DNA of 64,000 nt from Rotaria sp. Silwood1 (taxonomy: Eukaryota > Rotifera > Eurotatoria > Philodinida > Philodinidae): contig CAJNOP010000322.1 in NCBI GenBank assembly GCA_905250075.1, forward strand, positions 159,027 to 223,026, read 5' to 3'. This document shows positions 23,087 through 35,826 of this stretch, piece after piece; the first letter of the stretch is position 1; every line of letters starts with the position of its first letter. The position numbers and the translations under genes were made by a program. The notes under the pieces were generated by a model. That model saw only the letters and a list, made by a program, of their open reading frames with translations. It was not told the origin of the DNA and searched no databases.

Positions 23087-25899
23087 GCAGTTCAGCATAG
23101 GATAACATCTCGTCTTCCGAAAAAGACCGTTCTCTGCTATTTGGCTCTCCACTAGCACACGAGTAAATAATAAACGCAGTTTTTTGTTTGTAAACCATGC
23201 CCTTATTTTGTCTTTTAATATCGTCAAAAATGAAGAAGGTCAGAATGCATGCGATAGCCTTGAACTTGGATCAGTACATAGTAGTGTGCACACTTCGCCA
23301 GACTAGCGCCAGTTCTTTCAAATAATAGTACAAAAGCTCGACAGTCTTATTCTCATAGCAAATTATCTTTTAGCATATCTTTATTTGTGCGACGCGTTTC
23401 ATCAACGCAATGGCGACCATGTTTAACAATGTGAACGCTGCTGACGCTTTTATCGTAAATTGAATCCCTGAGAAGAAGACGAAGGCTGTAGACAAGCTTT
23501 TAAGAAAAGCTATCACTACTTTAACGTTGGAAAATTTTCTATTCGAACAGAAAAGTAAAATTCTGACACAAAACTATGATAGAATTTGGTTCACTCATAA
23601 CGTGAGTTCAAATCCATGTGAACCTTAAGATTAAAAGTCATTTGAGATAGTATATGCTGATGGCTAATTTAATGAGTAGTGATTATTCTTCGAAAAAATA
23701 ATATAAATAATACGTGAAAATAAATTATATAGGATGCAATTATCGCGTAATACAAAGACTATTAAAACAAAATGAATGATTTAATTCTCTTTTTTTTTCT
23801 TTTTCACTGTGCCTTAGTTGATTATTGTTGCTAAAGAATTCCAATTAAGTGTTTCATATGTTTTTACTTAGAATATAATTCTTCATATTAATAAATACAC
23901 GTGCAGTCATAAGACGTGAAAATGCTTTTTTTTTCTCCTTATCGTTCTTCCATTTTCCAACATACTAACTCGCTGTCAATCTCTTTCAAACCATCTATGC
24001 AAGCGGTATGTGAAGAAGGTAGCAAACAGAAAGAAAAATTACACTTCAGTGTGCACGTGGATATGTGAAAGCAAGGTTGCAAGTGGGTGTTGATTCAGTT
24101 GTGGCTATAAGTGTCTATATGAGCAATGAATGTAGGTGTGTGTTATTCTCTTTTCATGCATAGCCAATGCGCAAACGCATATACACAAAAATTGACAGAT
24201 TTTTTTATTCTTCTTGTTAATAGAAGGAAGAAACAAATGTGTCACGAAATTACTAAAAGATGATGATACAATCAATGAATTACATTCGTTCAAGCAATGT
24301 AAAGGGGTGTGTGTGTGCATGACTGTGTTTCTTTTGCTTCTTCTTCCGAAAAAACAATGAAGGAAACTTCCAACTTGTCATAGTATAAAAAAACATAACA
24401 TTGCTTACTGAGTACACTTCATTGAATTAATATATATTTTCAGCAGTTTTCTTAAAAAAGAGTAGCTGTAGGTGAATAATATATCCAAGCTCACACTTAC
24501 ATCCAAGTCTGACGATATATTATTAATTTGGATTATTTTTGATCATATTCTTCATGTTCCTAGATCAAAATCAATCAATAAACAAAATACAAAAGAAGAA
24601 AACAGTCAAGAGATATCCTAGTGCTGAAAAACTTAATTTTCTTCAGATAATGATAATTAGTTCTTAATTTTGCTTTTCAAATTTACTTTAATGACAGCAT
24701 AAATATTAACATTAAGTTTTATTAGTGTTTGTAAAAATAATACTTTACTTAAACAATATAAAATAGATGGAATAAATAATGTCTACACTTATTTAAGTAT
24801 AAATTTTTATTTATTTCATTATATAAGACAGTTTATGTTTTTCTTTTTCTAAAAGGTTAGTGAATCCATATTTATAAAAATTAAATTATATTTAATAACT
24901 AAAATAAAACATTTGATAATCGAAACATACACATTCTTGCATTTTTCTTCAAACTTTTCATATCGTACAAATAAAATGAGTGTTAATTTTCAATATTTTC
25001 TTACAATAAACATTGAATCAAAACACCATATATAGAAGATGCCAATAATACAAACTTATAGTACAACTTTTTTTTTCTAATTTATTTTATACTATTCGAT
25101 TGAGCTTTTCAAGCTTATCACGAATATGCAGTTAAATTTTCAAAACTTGTCTTTCCCGTGTTAGAGAAACAAAAAATTCGAAAGATCTAAAACTTAAATT
25201 AAAAAGTGATGTTTAAAAAAACTTTGAAGGTTGACCATGTTCACTCAATATCTCGCAGTCTTGAATGTTCCAGTAAGAACTACTAACTTTGTGAAACTAT
25301 CTAGCTTTTTTTATGTTAAGAGGTAGACATTAGTTTCATATGCCATTCGATCCGTTATTATCCACAAAACAAACGTTTTTCGTATGGTCCTTCTTACGCC
25401 TTGTACAATGTCTTATTCTTCAATTTCTTTCAGACGACTTATACATCATACCTTTGTATTCCAAACCCTGAAAATACCGAAAAACAAAAAAAATCTATCT
25501 TATTTTAAGGGGAACCTACTTATGACTGGTAGCAACATGTGTGAATAAGATCTCGGCTGCCTTGTATAAATTTGCTTGAAAAATATTACGATATTGATAA
25601 CCTAACCAGTATCTGGAAGAATCATCAAAAGTAATTAATACAGTAACATCTTATATTCGAGTCGATTTGAACCCTGTTTGGTTAAAATGTGATGAAAATT
25701 ATTGATCACGTTTGATATTTTTCTTTCCAATGACTTTTGTACCTTTTCTTGGACGAATTACAGACAATTTTTATTTATTTTTCTTAAACACAATCTGTTT
25801 CTATTTCTCATTATTTTAAGAAACTAAGAGATTTAATAAATATTCAGAAACAAACAATTATTTGTGAAACAAATGAATAAATATATCTTCCACATCATC
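23087..25899. other. Intergenic, nothing recognised
   Basis: No supported gene. Small GTGTG-rich patches at 24084-24145 and 24303-24322 resemble decayed telomere-like units. Confidence 0.4.
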
Positions 25900-25905
25900 T
25901 TTATT
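25900..25905 (-). promoter_or_regulatory. Polyadenylation signal of the beta-mannosidase gene
   Basis: AATAAA on the minus strand, 21 nt past the stop codon. Confidence 0.6.
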
Positions 25906-25925
25906 ACTACAGAAAAAGACTAAAA

Positions 25926-28900
25926 TTACGGTTGTGTTACATCAAATAATGAAGTAATACGAACATCAAAGTTAACATTGTCAAAGTTTGTAATTGGTGT
26001 CCATGAATGAAACCTTATAATTCTCATTGGTTCAAACATATGAAATCCATTGCGAGAAAAATATCCACTAAAATTCGATGATACATCAAGCCAAACAAAT
26101 AAAGCTGGCCGTGTAGCTGTGATTGTGATACGAATATCTGTTGGTGTTAGTTGTTGAATACTTTGAATATGAAGATTTGGTTGAATAAGTTCATAATTTT
26201 TTGGTTGTGTCAAAAATAATGTTTGTCCAATTTCTTCTTGACTACTGTTAAAACGACAATGAAGAAGACATTGACTACTATTGAAACAACCAGCACGTCT
26301 CATTATTGTTGAATATGGAAGATCAGTAACATGTTGAACAGCAGGTGCATTAAATGAGATATCAAATGCAAATGGTAATCGAATCGAAAATGTATCTAAT
26401 GACAGAAATGAACAATTTAAATGACCAGTTGTACCATTGAAAAGCTCATTAATAACATATAATGAAATTTGAGCATTTTCATCTGTTACATTCGCTAGAT
26501 AAGGTGTAAGAATAGCTAATGGATAAACAGGTTCATACATATGCTGAACATAATAGTGACCCATTTTCCATTTTAATCCATATTCAATTGTTGACGAAGT
26601 TGGTGCTTGCCAAATATCATTGATTTGCCAATACATAAGACCCATGGTGTGACTAAACGGAAGAAAAGATTTTTTTTTAAATATTTTAATGAAGTCTTAG
26701 TTGTGAAAGAGTTAGTATTGAAAAGTGATTTACCCTTGACTTGTTTTTGGATCAATCATATCAACTGATGAATGAATTCGACACCAATCACTAATACTTT
26801 TTAATGTCATTGCTTGATTTATTTGACTTAAATAAATCATTTGAGTAAAGTTTTTCAATGAATCATTTGTCACCGGTAATGGTAAATTACTTTTAATTTG
26901 AGCCCTCAAAAAAGAAATAAAGTATCTTTGGGAATAAAAGGATGAAAAATTACAATTAACATACTGCATGTTATTGATTTTGTTATCATGTTTTCGATGT
27001 TCAAAAAAAGGACTCTCATACTGTAAATCAGCGACATTTTGTGTAACTTGACGCCATGTATCAAGACTCGGCAATGAATTCATACCCGTTTCAGACAAAA
27101 AACGTGTTATGGGATATGTTGTCGGATTCCAGGAATCATTATTAAAACCATAAAAATGAACATCTCCTTAAAAGAAAAATCTTTAGAAATCTTACATACA
27201 AGATCTCATGTCGATAAACTTACCATATAGTGGATCTTGAGGATTTGTTGCAATATAATCTTCACTAATTGATTCTAGTCCGTTAGAAGGTGATGATGTT
27301 ATAAATGGTCGATTATTACCTTTATCAACCTCCTTCACAGAGTTCATTACCGTATTAACATATAACTTTCGATAATCATCTTTTGTTTTCGGTATTTTTT
27401 CTGTTGGTACACGATACCAATTTTGTGCAACAGCTTGTTCATTTTCATTATTTCCTGACCAAAGAACAATCGATGCATGTGATTGAAGTCGTTTTACTTG
27501 ATAAATTACTTCCTGATGAATATTAGTTAGAAATAGTTCATCAACTGGATATCTGACAATAAAAGATAATCAAGGAAAAGATTACGATGTGTTTTACTTA
27601 CAAACTACAAGCAAACATGAAATCATGCCAAAGCATAATACCTAAACGATCAGCTATTTCATAGAATGAATCACGTTCATATATACCACCACCCCAAACA
27701 CGTAACATATTCATATTAGCTAACTGAGTTGAACGAAGTAAACGTTCAAGTCTTCCATCAGTTACACGTTCTTGAAATGCATCTGGTGGTACCCAATTAC
27801 TTCCTTTAATATAAATTGGATGACCATTAATAACAAAATAAAATGATGTTCCATTAATAGTTGAACCATAACTATGTTGAGCAAGTTCAACTACTCGAAA
27901 ACCTATCAAACGTGATCCAAGTAATTGACCTTGGTTATATACAGATAGTGTATATAATGGTTGATCACCATACCCATTGGGCCACCAAAGTTGAATATTT
28001 TCATTAGGAATCAATAATGACACTGATATATTATGATTAAATGTGATATTAGATTGAAATGTAAATGAAGTATTTTCTAATACAAATTTTAATTGACTCA
28101 TAAATGGATCATTGGTACTACTCAATAAAACATCAACTTGCCATTGATTGATGGATGTTTGATAAGACGCAACATTGACACTCTCAAGTTGAATCGATAT
28201 AGTGGCATTATTCGTAGCTTCGAGATAGAGATTACCTGTAATACCAATTGGAGCAAATGCTGGAGCCTATAAAAAAGAATTATGTAGTGGAACGTATCTA
28301 TCTAAAACCATCTATTTTCTAGGAATTGCTATTTAAAAATTAAAATCATGACCTTATCAACTCAAATTACCAAACTTTAGCAATATCTTAAACAGGTCTT
28401 AATATCATTTAAGAAAATGTTCTCTAAAATCAATATTTGTTCCAACAATTGAAGTATAAAAAATTGTTGTTAGTTCATTATAATCTCACCCAATCCCAAC
28501 TGAATGAACACGGTTCTTTTCGAATAAATTGAACATGACATTCACCATATTGCATATCAGGTGGACAATCTGGTGGAACACTATCATTATATGCTTGAGC
28601 TTGATTTAATGCATACACCACTGGTGATTCAAAATCAATTCGAAGTTCATTATTAGGTTGCAAACAGGTTTTCATCACATTAAATGTGTAGGCTATAAAC
28701 ATACTATTTGTTTGACCAATCAAACATTCATTTAATCTTATATTAGCAACTGTATCGATCTGATCAAAATGAAGTGTATATCTTGTCAATGTAAGGAAAT
28801 CTTCTGTCAATGAAAAATTCTTTCTAAATGTCCACGGAGTGTGAATTAAGTTGCGTAGATTAACATCATTATAACCCCAATAAGGTTCTGTGATTTGATT

Positions 28901-29068
28901 AGCAGTAAGAAGAATAGTATGAATAGTACCAGGTATTCGACCTTGCGCAAAATAAGATTCATTATTATTTATTGTCCAATCATTACCAGTTAATGGAACA
29001 ATAGCACCACTGGATGAACCAAAGAAAAGAAGAAAAAGTAAAAATGTAGAAGACAATTGTTGACGCAT
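25926..29068 (-). CDS. MANBA: Beta-mannosidase (glycoside hydrolase family 2), 5 exons
   Basis: The coding exons, in transcript order, are 28490-29068, 27602-28266, 27224-27552, 26734-27166 and 25926-26652. All have GT-AG introns (223, 49, 57 and 81 nt), and the frame is continuous, giving 910 residues; animal beta-mannosidases have about 880. The protein begins with a signal peptide (MRQQLSSTFLLFLLFFGSSSG). The GH2 sugar-binding domain follows, with FSWDW and APAFAPIG, then the GWWP-type IQLWWPNGYGDQPLY. The catalytic barrel follows, with RVWGGGIYE, HDFMFACSLYPVD, the acid/base Glu in WSGNNENEQ and the nucleophile Glu in FLSETGMNS. The segment MGLMYWQINDIWQAP is also diagnostic. It removes terminal beta-mannose from N-glycan remnants, presumably in the lysosome. 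Many N-x-S/T sites fit a secreted or lysosomal protein. No damage was seen. Confidence 0.93.
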
Positions 29069-30077
29069 AAGATATTTATTTCAATTATGACTCGAGTGAA
29101 ATACTCTCATTCAGTGATCAACTGAAAAACAGTTAATATTAGAATCTTAATTAATATATTTCTTATTCTTATGAAAATAGCAAAATAAAAGTATTCAACT
29201 TGTGTATCTTTCACACTATCTCACCAACTCCAAAAATTTAATACTTATCTTTGTCTAACGTTCTTGTATTTTTCTGTTTTCTTTAGGTTTGTCACACGGT
29301 ATGATAATGTATGAAGGTTTACCTATGGCAACCTTTCAAAGAGACGCATCGTTATCGTTTTCTCTTATTACAAAAAAAGTACTTTACCTCGTATAAAATT
29401 TGACTAATATGATTGAATTCGCTCAGAATTACTACGCTCTACGGATGCTAATGGATAGCTTGAACAATCAACACCGCTATTTGAATCTGAGCTATTTTTA
29501 AGGTACTTTAAGATATCATATCTTCTAATATATTATTAGGAGACTCTTAGGTAGGATCTTAGTCAAATTTCATTTGAACATTACCAATTCTACAAGTATA
29601 GCATAAAATTAACAATTGTATTGTTTTTCGTTCTTTTAGGATCTGATTCGAGAATTCTTTGGAACCAAATGTTTTTCATACATATTCCCTAAAATTTGTT
29701 ATATACGATTCTTCATGTTGAGTATTCTTTATATATTGCGTTATGCTTTCGATTCTATCATTTCATTCGACAAAACAATAGTAAAATACTAAAGGTTTTT
29801 TTTTCCATTCTTCTCTCATCTGAAAACGAAGAAATGTTAAAGAAATTGAGAGCATCATTTATTATTTGTGATTAGTCACAATGATGCACTACTATGATAT
29901 CTATGAAATCCTCCCATCAGCTCACATTCTCAAGAAAGAATCAGATAATACTCCTTATATTATGATTTGTAAGGTCAGAGAGATCATAGGTCATTTCACC
30001 TGCTATATGATCATTGCATGCATATCTTTTCCCTCTTTTGTTTTCTTTCAATATATTGTCTTTGAAGAACCTTCTTG
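29069..30077. other. Intergenic, upstream of the beta-mannosidase gene
   Basis: AT-rich; no other gene was recognised. The promoter of the minus-strand gene must lie here, but no core motif stands out. Confidence 0.4.
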
Positions 30078-30792
30078 TTGGCCGGTGTGGCTGTCACTCT
30101 TTATGTGCTTGTGCACGTGAGAGTGTGCCTACTGTTTCTCACACCCACACTATATTTTTTATATTTAAACATCCTATTGATAACAGTAGATTTCATATTA
30201 CCCTTCGGAAACTTCATGTAATAATCTAGAATATTTTTTTTTCTTCGTCATTTATTTTTTTGAATAATTACAATCAAACAAATATCTCATGAAGGTCAAG
30301 AAACCAAATATAATTTGTTAGGAACATAAAAATAAAAGTAAGAGAAAATAAAACGAATAATTTTTAAAAAAATGAAAATGCCCCCGGTGAGGCTCGAACT
30401 CACGACATCCGCATTGCTCCGATACTGTGTATAAGTACGGCGCTCTAATCCAACTGAGCTACGGGGGCTATCAACAAGTGAAAATTCATCAATAGACATT
30501 CACAACATCTATTTATCATAGTCTTCATGTATGAAAATTTACAAACTAACTTAGTAAAACTTTTTAGACCAATCCCTGTGGGGTTAAAATATAGAATTCG
30601 CAAATGTTCTAGAGTGTCATTATACTAATACAAAATATGTCAAGTGAAAAATCTATCATAGACTACTAGTTTTATTCTAATAAAAACGATCACCAAAGTG
30701 AAGATTTGTCTTATTTATTTTTGTATGTCGAACAGATCTTTTTTCTTTTTGCGCGCCCTCTATTTTTTGTTTATGTTGTTACTATTCGCTAG
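30078..30792 (-). repeat. Inverted duplication with tRNA-Ile, arm B
   Basis: Reverse-complement copy of 20204-20915, with clearly diverged flanks but an identical tRNA. The two arms enclose about 9.2 kb that includes the mariner remnant and the beta-mannosidase gene. Confidence 0.85.
30379..30468 (-). tRNA. tRNA-Ile (anticodon UAU) with 15-nt intron, second copy
   Basis: By eye it is identical over all 90 positions, including the intron, to the copy at 20524-20613. All stems, the TAT anticodon and the B box are intact. The flanking duplicated sequence differs at many positions, so the tRNA itself appears to be under selection or gene conversion. Confidence 0.95.
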
Positions 30793-31320
30793 GTATTTTT
30801 GTTTTTTTTAATTAACATTATTATTATTCTAAGCATTAAATTGAATGACAAATAAATTTGTTGTACGTATTCATCAAATCTCCAGCAGACTCTAGGTGTA
30901 ACTTTAAAACGACTGACAGATACGTCAAAACCCACAAAAGAAATGCCGATTTAAGAAATCATTGATTCTCGAAATTCAGAAACCATAAATTTTCGTATTG
31001 CAAAGTGATTCTTTCAAGAATGATAAAATGTTGAGATCATGAAAGCAAAAACAGTCACAATCAACAAATTATGAGTTCTTGCAATCTAGAAATCATGTAG
31101 AGTACAGATATTGATGTAGGCTGACAGAAAAAAAACGCCTAGTTTTTTAGAAGTCCTAAATGAAAATTCTGGCTCTGTTAGATTGCAAAACAATCTCCTT
31201 CGAGAAAAATGCGAAGCAAAATTTTGTCTAGGAACCCAAGCTACTTTTCTTTTATTAATACTACAAAGAAAACAAATCGATCGTAGCGAATCGAATGAAT
31301 ACATGTGTGTACTTATGCAG
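30793..31320. other. Intergenic, nothing recognised
   Basis: AT-rich; the open frame at 31086-31373 has no recognisable domain. Confidence 0.4.
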
Positions 31321-31324
31321 AGAG

Positions 31325-31500
31325 CGTGTGGGTATGGGAAGTGAGTCAGCTCGTCAGCACCTGTGATATACACCGACCTTCATACGTACACCAACTTCTC
31401 ACGTCGATGTTCATAGCCTAATCTACATCAGTACCCACACCCAAACTCTACCAATCACACACATGCAAAGAACCACAGCTACCCCTATATCCACACCAAA
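31325..31500. repeat. Degenerate telomere-like tracts, G then C
   Basis: GTGTGGGTATGGG at about 31326-31338 is followed by C-strand words: ACCCACACCCAAACTC at about 31433-31448 and CCCCTATATCCACACC ending at about 31500. The C-strand part begins exactly where the PARP-like coding sequence ends. Confidence 0.5.
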
Positions 31501-32760
31501 TCACCAAGTATTCAGCATAAGCTTGATCACCATCTGTGATCGAGTCGAAGCCATCAGATAGCACTTTCAGAGAACTATTACTATAGGCTGATTTACCAAC
31601 GAGAACCTTTGTATAAAGCACATGGCATAGGTCGCTAGTTGGGTTTGCTGTATGCTGTGCCTGTAGTAATAAGAAGATCATACTAGAGCATCGAACAATA
31701 CAATTCATCTACTCACCATTTACACCGGCAAACGACCGAGTACAACACGAATATGTGGTCATACCAGCCGCGGCTATTGCACATCCATCAAACAGGCCTT
31801 GTTCGGAACTACCGAGCTTATAAAACTTCTTATGACACAGGTATGCTGTATGCTACCGTTGATTTTGAATTCAATCGATTCGACAAATAGTTTTATACAT
31901 TTCTTGCATGGTTACATTGAAGTTACGCAAAACTTTCTGATATTTATTTCCATGACTATCCAGCTGGAAACAGCGAACATTGTCAGATTGTAACTCCCTA
32001 TGGGTTGCTGTCGAAAAAGCGTTACGAATAACTTTCATTTGACGTTGATGATCTGAACTCTACATCAAAGAACAATAGCTTACTTTTGAATGAGTAAGAA
32101 AATATAGATTTATCTGCATCAGTCGACACTTTTCTTCGTTGAATCAAGATCGCTTGCGTGTTTTTGAATTTCCAGAATAATTTCCTCGGCTATCATAGAT
32201 GGACCCCACATCAATCCGCCGCAAGTAACAACCGAGACCGCTACAGAATGGTAGCGATTTTTAATGACTTGTTTGATAACAGTATGCACAAATCTATTAA
32301 TGTTTTTCCACTGAGCTGCTGAATCATTTGCATCGATTTTGCATGGAAGAAAAAAAAAAATTCTTTGGAAAAGTAGTCTTCCATTGACAGTTTCTATTCC
32401 TGTGGCAGAGTGTTTGACTGTCGCATTGTAGGCATCTTTCACCGAAGATCCAGCTTTTTCAAGAATTTCATCGAGAAAATAATTTGACGTTGTACTCACA
32501 ACAATCATGTCAACTGATTGGGTCGTTAAGTCACTTTGTCGAATGTCAATATACATTGCTGACGGTGTGCTCGAATTGTTTCCTTCATTAGAATAGGTGC
32601 ATGGTGGTGTTAATTTCTTCTCAAACGACTTGATTTGAGTTTTTACATGACATTCATATTCTTTGCCTATCTGTTCAAAACGACAACATTTGTTTGATCG
32701 ATTGTGAATGTCACAGGTGCACAAGCCGCATCCATTTGCTATGGTTTTTCTGAAAGCTAT
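31448..32760 (-). pseudogene. Macro-domain PARP (PARP14-like), decayed
   Basis: The 5' part (32119 to about 32760) is open. It starts with a Cys-rich stretch (GCGLCTCDIHNRSNKCC), then a macro-like domain: VDMIVVSTTSNYFLDE, and near its end YHSVAVSVVTCGGLMWG. A PARP catalytic part follows on the same strand. SDHQRQMKVIRNAFSTA and QKVLRNFNVTMQEMYKTICRI (about 32059-31874) lead to a frame change. Then come IQNQR, a TAG stop where the family has Trp, and HTAYLCHKKFYKLGSSEQ with LFDGC, SFAGVN and a GT donor at 31716-31715. The last piece (647 to 448 of 31 kb) reads LYTKVLVGKSAYSNSSLKV and DQAYAEYLVIW. The catalytic His (LFHG) is Asp, and the block with the catalytic Tyr is deleted. Such proteins normally ADP-ribosylate targets; this copy cannot. 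Confidence 0.78.
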
Positions 32761-35700
32761 TTCTGATAGATGACCTCAAGTAGACAAATAATATAATGCT
32801 TTCAGACTAATATTCAAGTTCCTGTGATAAATTTCTATTTTTTAAATACACTAGTTTGTCAAACGAAATCAAATCTTAGACTTTTCAGGGTGTGAGGTAT
32901 TGATATAGGTGTGCGTGCTTCCTTTTCTTTTTCTCTACCAAGCATATTCACACTCCCATAGACATCCAGCACATTCTCATTCAAAGAGTAAAAATGTGCG
33001 ACAATATATATCAGTTGACCTAACGGGTACACTCAGCGATTTGATGAACTTCTCTTTCGAATCACAAGAGTTGAGCTTATGACTAAAATAAATCAGAAAA
33101 CAATTCAAAAATTCTGTGTTTTATAAAAGAGACTGATTTACGGAATCTACTAAGGTTCACCAGAATCTGATAGAGCGTACAAGCAACTAAAATGGTTAAC
33201 AAGGATGTGGATGTACCTTAAACAGCCCTTTCATAATCATCCATATCCAGACCCGTCCGAGACACTTACATTTGTTCACAATTTGGAATCAATAAAATGT
33301 TGCCGTTGAATGACACTAATCAACTACCTTGCTGTTTGAATATAATACAACATTACTTTTGCTCTTCTCGTTTAGTGTGAAATTCACGTGCTTTTATTGA
33401 AACCAGGAAAGTTGATAAAAAAGTCAAATAGCGTTGTTTTCTTTCTTCTCAAAATTTGTACAATAGGATGTAGGTGCACAGTCAACATGATGTAATACTT
33501 ACGATTTCGAAGTAATGAAAAATTTTGAGAGAGGAGATGCAATTTTTCTTATTTGTCTAAGATATTATTCTTTTTTTGTTCAGTATACATTTAAATACAA
33601 TATCAGTTCTATGAGATACACAATAAAATCAAATACAAAATAAACATGCTACTTAAATCGAGAAAATTAGGTAATACTTGTTACAATATCTATTGACAAA
33701 TTTCTACGAATATAGAATGTTCTAAAATTCTATCGAAAAATGAATCTTAATATATTTTGAAATCTTTTGATATTAATATGGATTTTAATTTCCAGTTAAA
33801 CGAGATCTGTAGCAAACATCATGAACGCATGAAACTATTGAAATCATTATGTGAAAAAGAATGTTCTACTATTCTTTAAGTTTTTTTTTTAAGTACAGAA
33901 ATAAGAAAACTATCCTAGATGAACTCTATTTGATTTGAAAAAAGATAGAATTATGTGACATTTGAGACTTGAAGTCCATCAATTTCTAGAAATTATTTTT
34001 TCAAGAAAGTGCAACAGAAATGACCATTCATTTTAATGAGCATCATGAGTAGCTGAGCTGACGTGATTCAACTTTCTTTTATAGAAACATGTAGAGAATA
34101 ATTATTACAAGGCATGTGTCAAAGATCTAGTCCAATCAAAAATTAAAACGCACAATAAGATTTGATAGAATTTTAAATAAGTTTCCAATGATGCTTTTAG
34201 AGATATTTTCAAAAAATGAGAGATTTGTATATTACATTTGTATGTGTCCTGTAAATCGATTAAACAAATATTCAATTTTCTTTTTCTTGCATTTTATTCA
34301 GTGGCACTGTGTTCTTATAAATCCAACATATGAATTTAGAACGAAAAGTAAAGACATTCACTGTACTTATATGGCATATAAAACACATTTGTAATTGTAA
34401 AAATATAGTTTTTTTGTTTAGTTGAAATTTCTGAATGAAGATACGGTAGCATAAATGCAGAATTATTGAATTAAACACATTCAAAATAATTAATAATCAA
34501 ATTTGCAGAAAAATAATATTCCGATTGAAATGAACATTTGAAATACATACATATGGATTATTAAATTGAATATTCATTTGAATATCAATTAAAACATTCA
34601 TATTTATTAACATTTCGTTTGTTTTTCTGTAAATTTAAATTCTAGAAAAAATCCCACTAGTGCTTCAAGTAGAAGAAATTATTTCCAACGAGAATATGAG
34701 GAAATAAAAATTAATATAAGATTATCAACAATAGAATCAGCAGAGAATCAAAACTCGCGTTTTTCACTACATAGAACAAGCAAATATATACCTATTCAAG
34801 TTACATAAAACAATAGAGAAGTCTTTTTTTTTTTCTTATAATGCAGTTATTGCACAAGTATAATAAATGCTTTTTCTAATCACTTACATTGATTTAGATA
34901 TGTACGCCATCTTTCGTTCTATTGCACTCATTGCTTAAAACACTCCAACTAATAGAATAACTGGGAATAAATATATAGAGAAAAGCAGTGCATTTCAGCA
35001 AAATGGCTATATTATATTTTGTATTTTATTATTTTCAAAAATTTTCTTTTTCAGAACGCATTTAACTCAATACATCCTCTATCGATTGGTAAAATTCGTG
35101 TGTCTAAATATTGTGAGTGAACCTATCTATAAGGTGTTCTTTGAGAATTAGTCTTCGATTATTAATTTACTTCCGATTACTCCTAATAGTTCACGATTAT
35201 AATCTGATGATTCATTGAATCAATAGCAAGAAATGAATTTGAGAAGGAATCATATCTGAGAACATTTTTTTTTAAGATTTTTCTTAATATTATTCGAAGT
35301 GATAAAAAAAGATAGATGTTTCCGAGATTATTGTTGGTGAGTGGCGACATGGACACAATAATGGCTTATTTAAACCAATAGAAACTTTTTATCAAGAAGT
35401 TTTTGCGTCCTCTCTTATTTTAGCAAGACACAATTCTAAGGAAACACTTAATAACGACGATACATAGAGTCTTGTATACATGTGGGATACTTTTTGAATT
35501 CAACTTTGATGTGCAGTACAAAAGCACATAATTTTTTATATTCACTACTGTTCAAATCATGTCGAGCTTGTGTCGAAACTGTAGATGACGTATATAAGTG
35601 CATTTCTTGATGTTATTTTGCTATTCTGTCTTTATTTCCTTTGACCACGTACTATAAGTTTTTTTTCTTTTCCTCTCTACATATGTAAACCATAATGTGA

Positions 35701-35826
35701 GAGTGTCGTCTATTTGGAGGACGCACCCGTTTACCATTTTGTTAGATAAGAAATATCGTTAATCAGATGATGTTTTATTTTTATGTAATAAATAGTGTTT
35801 TCTTTTTTTAGAATAAATAAATAATA
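32761..35826. other. Intergenic, upstream of the TMBIM gene
   Basis: No gene recognised. Weak G-then-C telomere-like words lie at about 32889-32972 and 33203-33258. A further 5' exon of the PARP pseudogene might lie near 32800 but was not identified. Confidence 0.4.
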
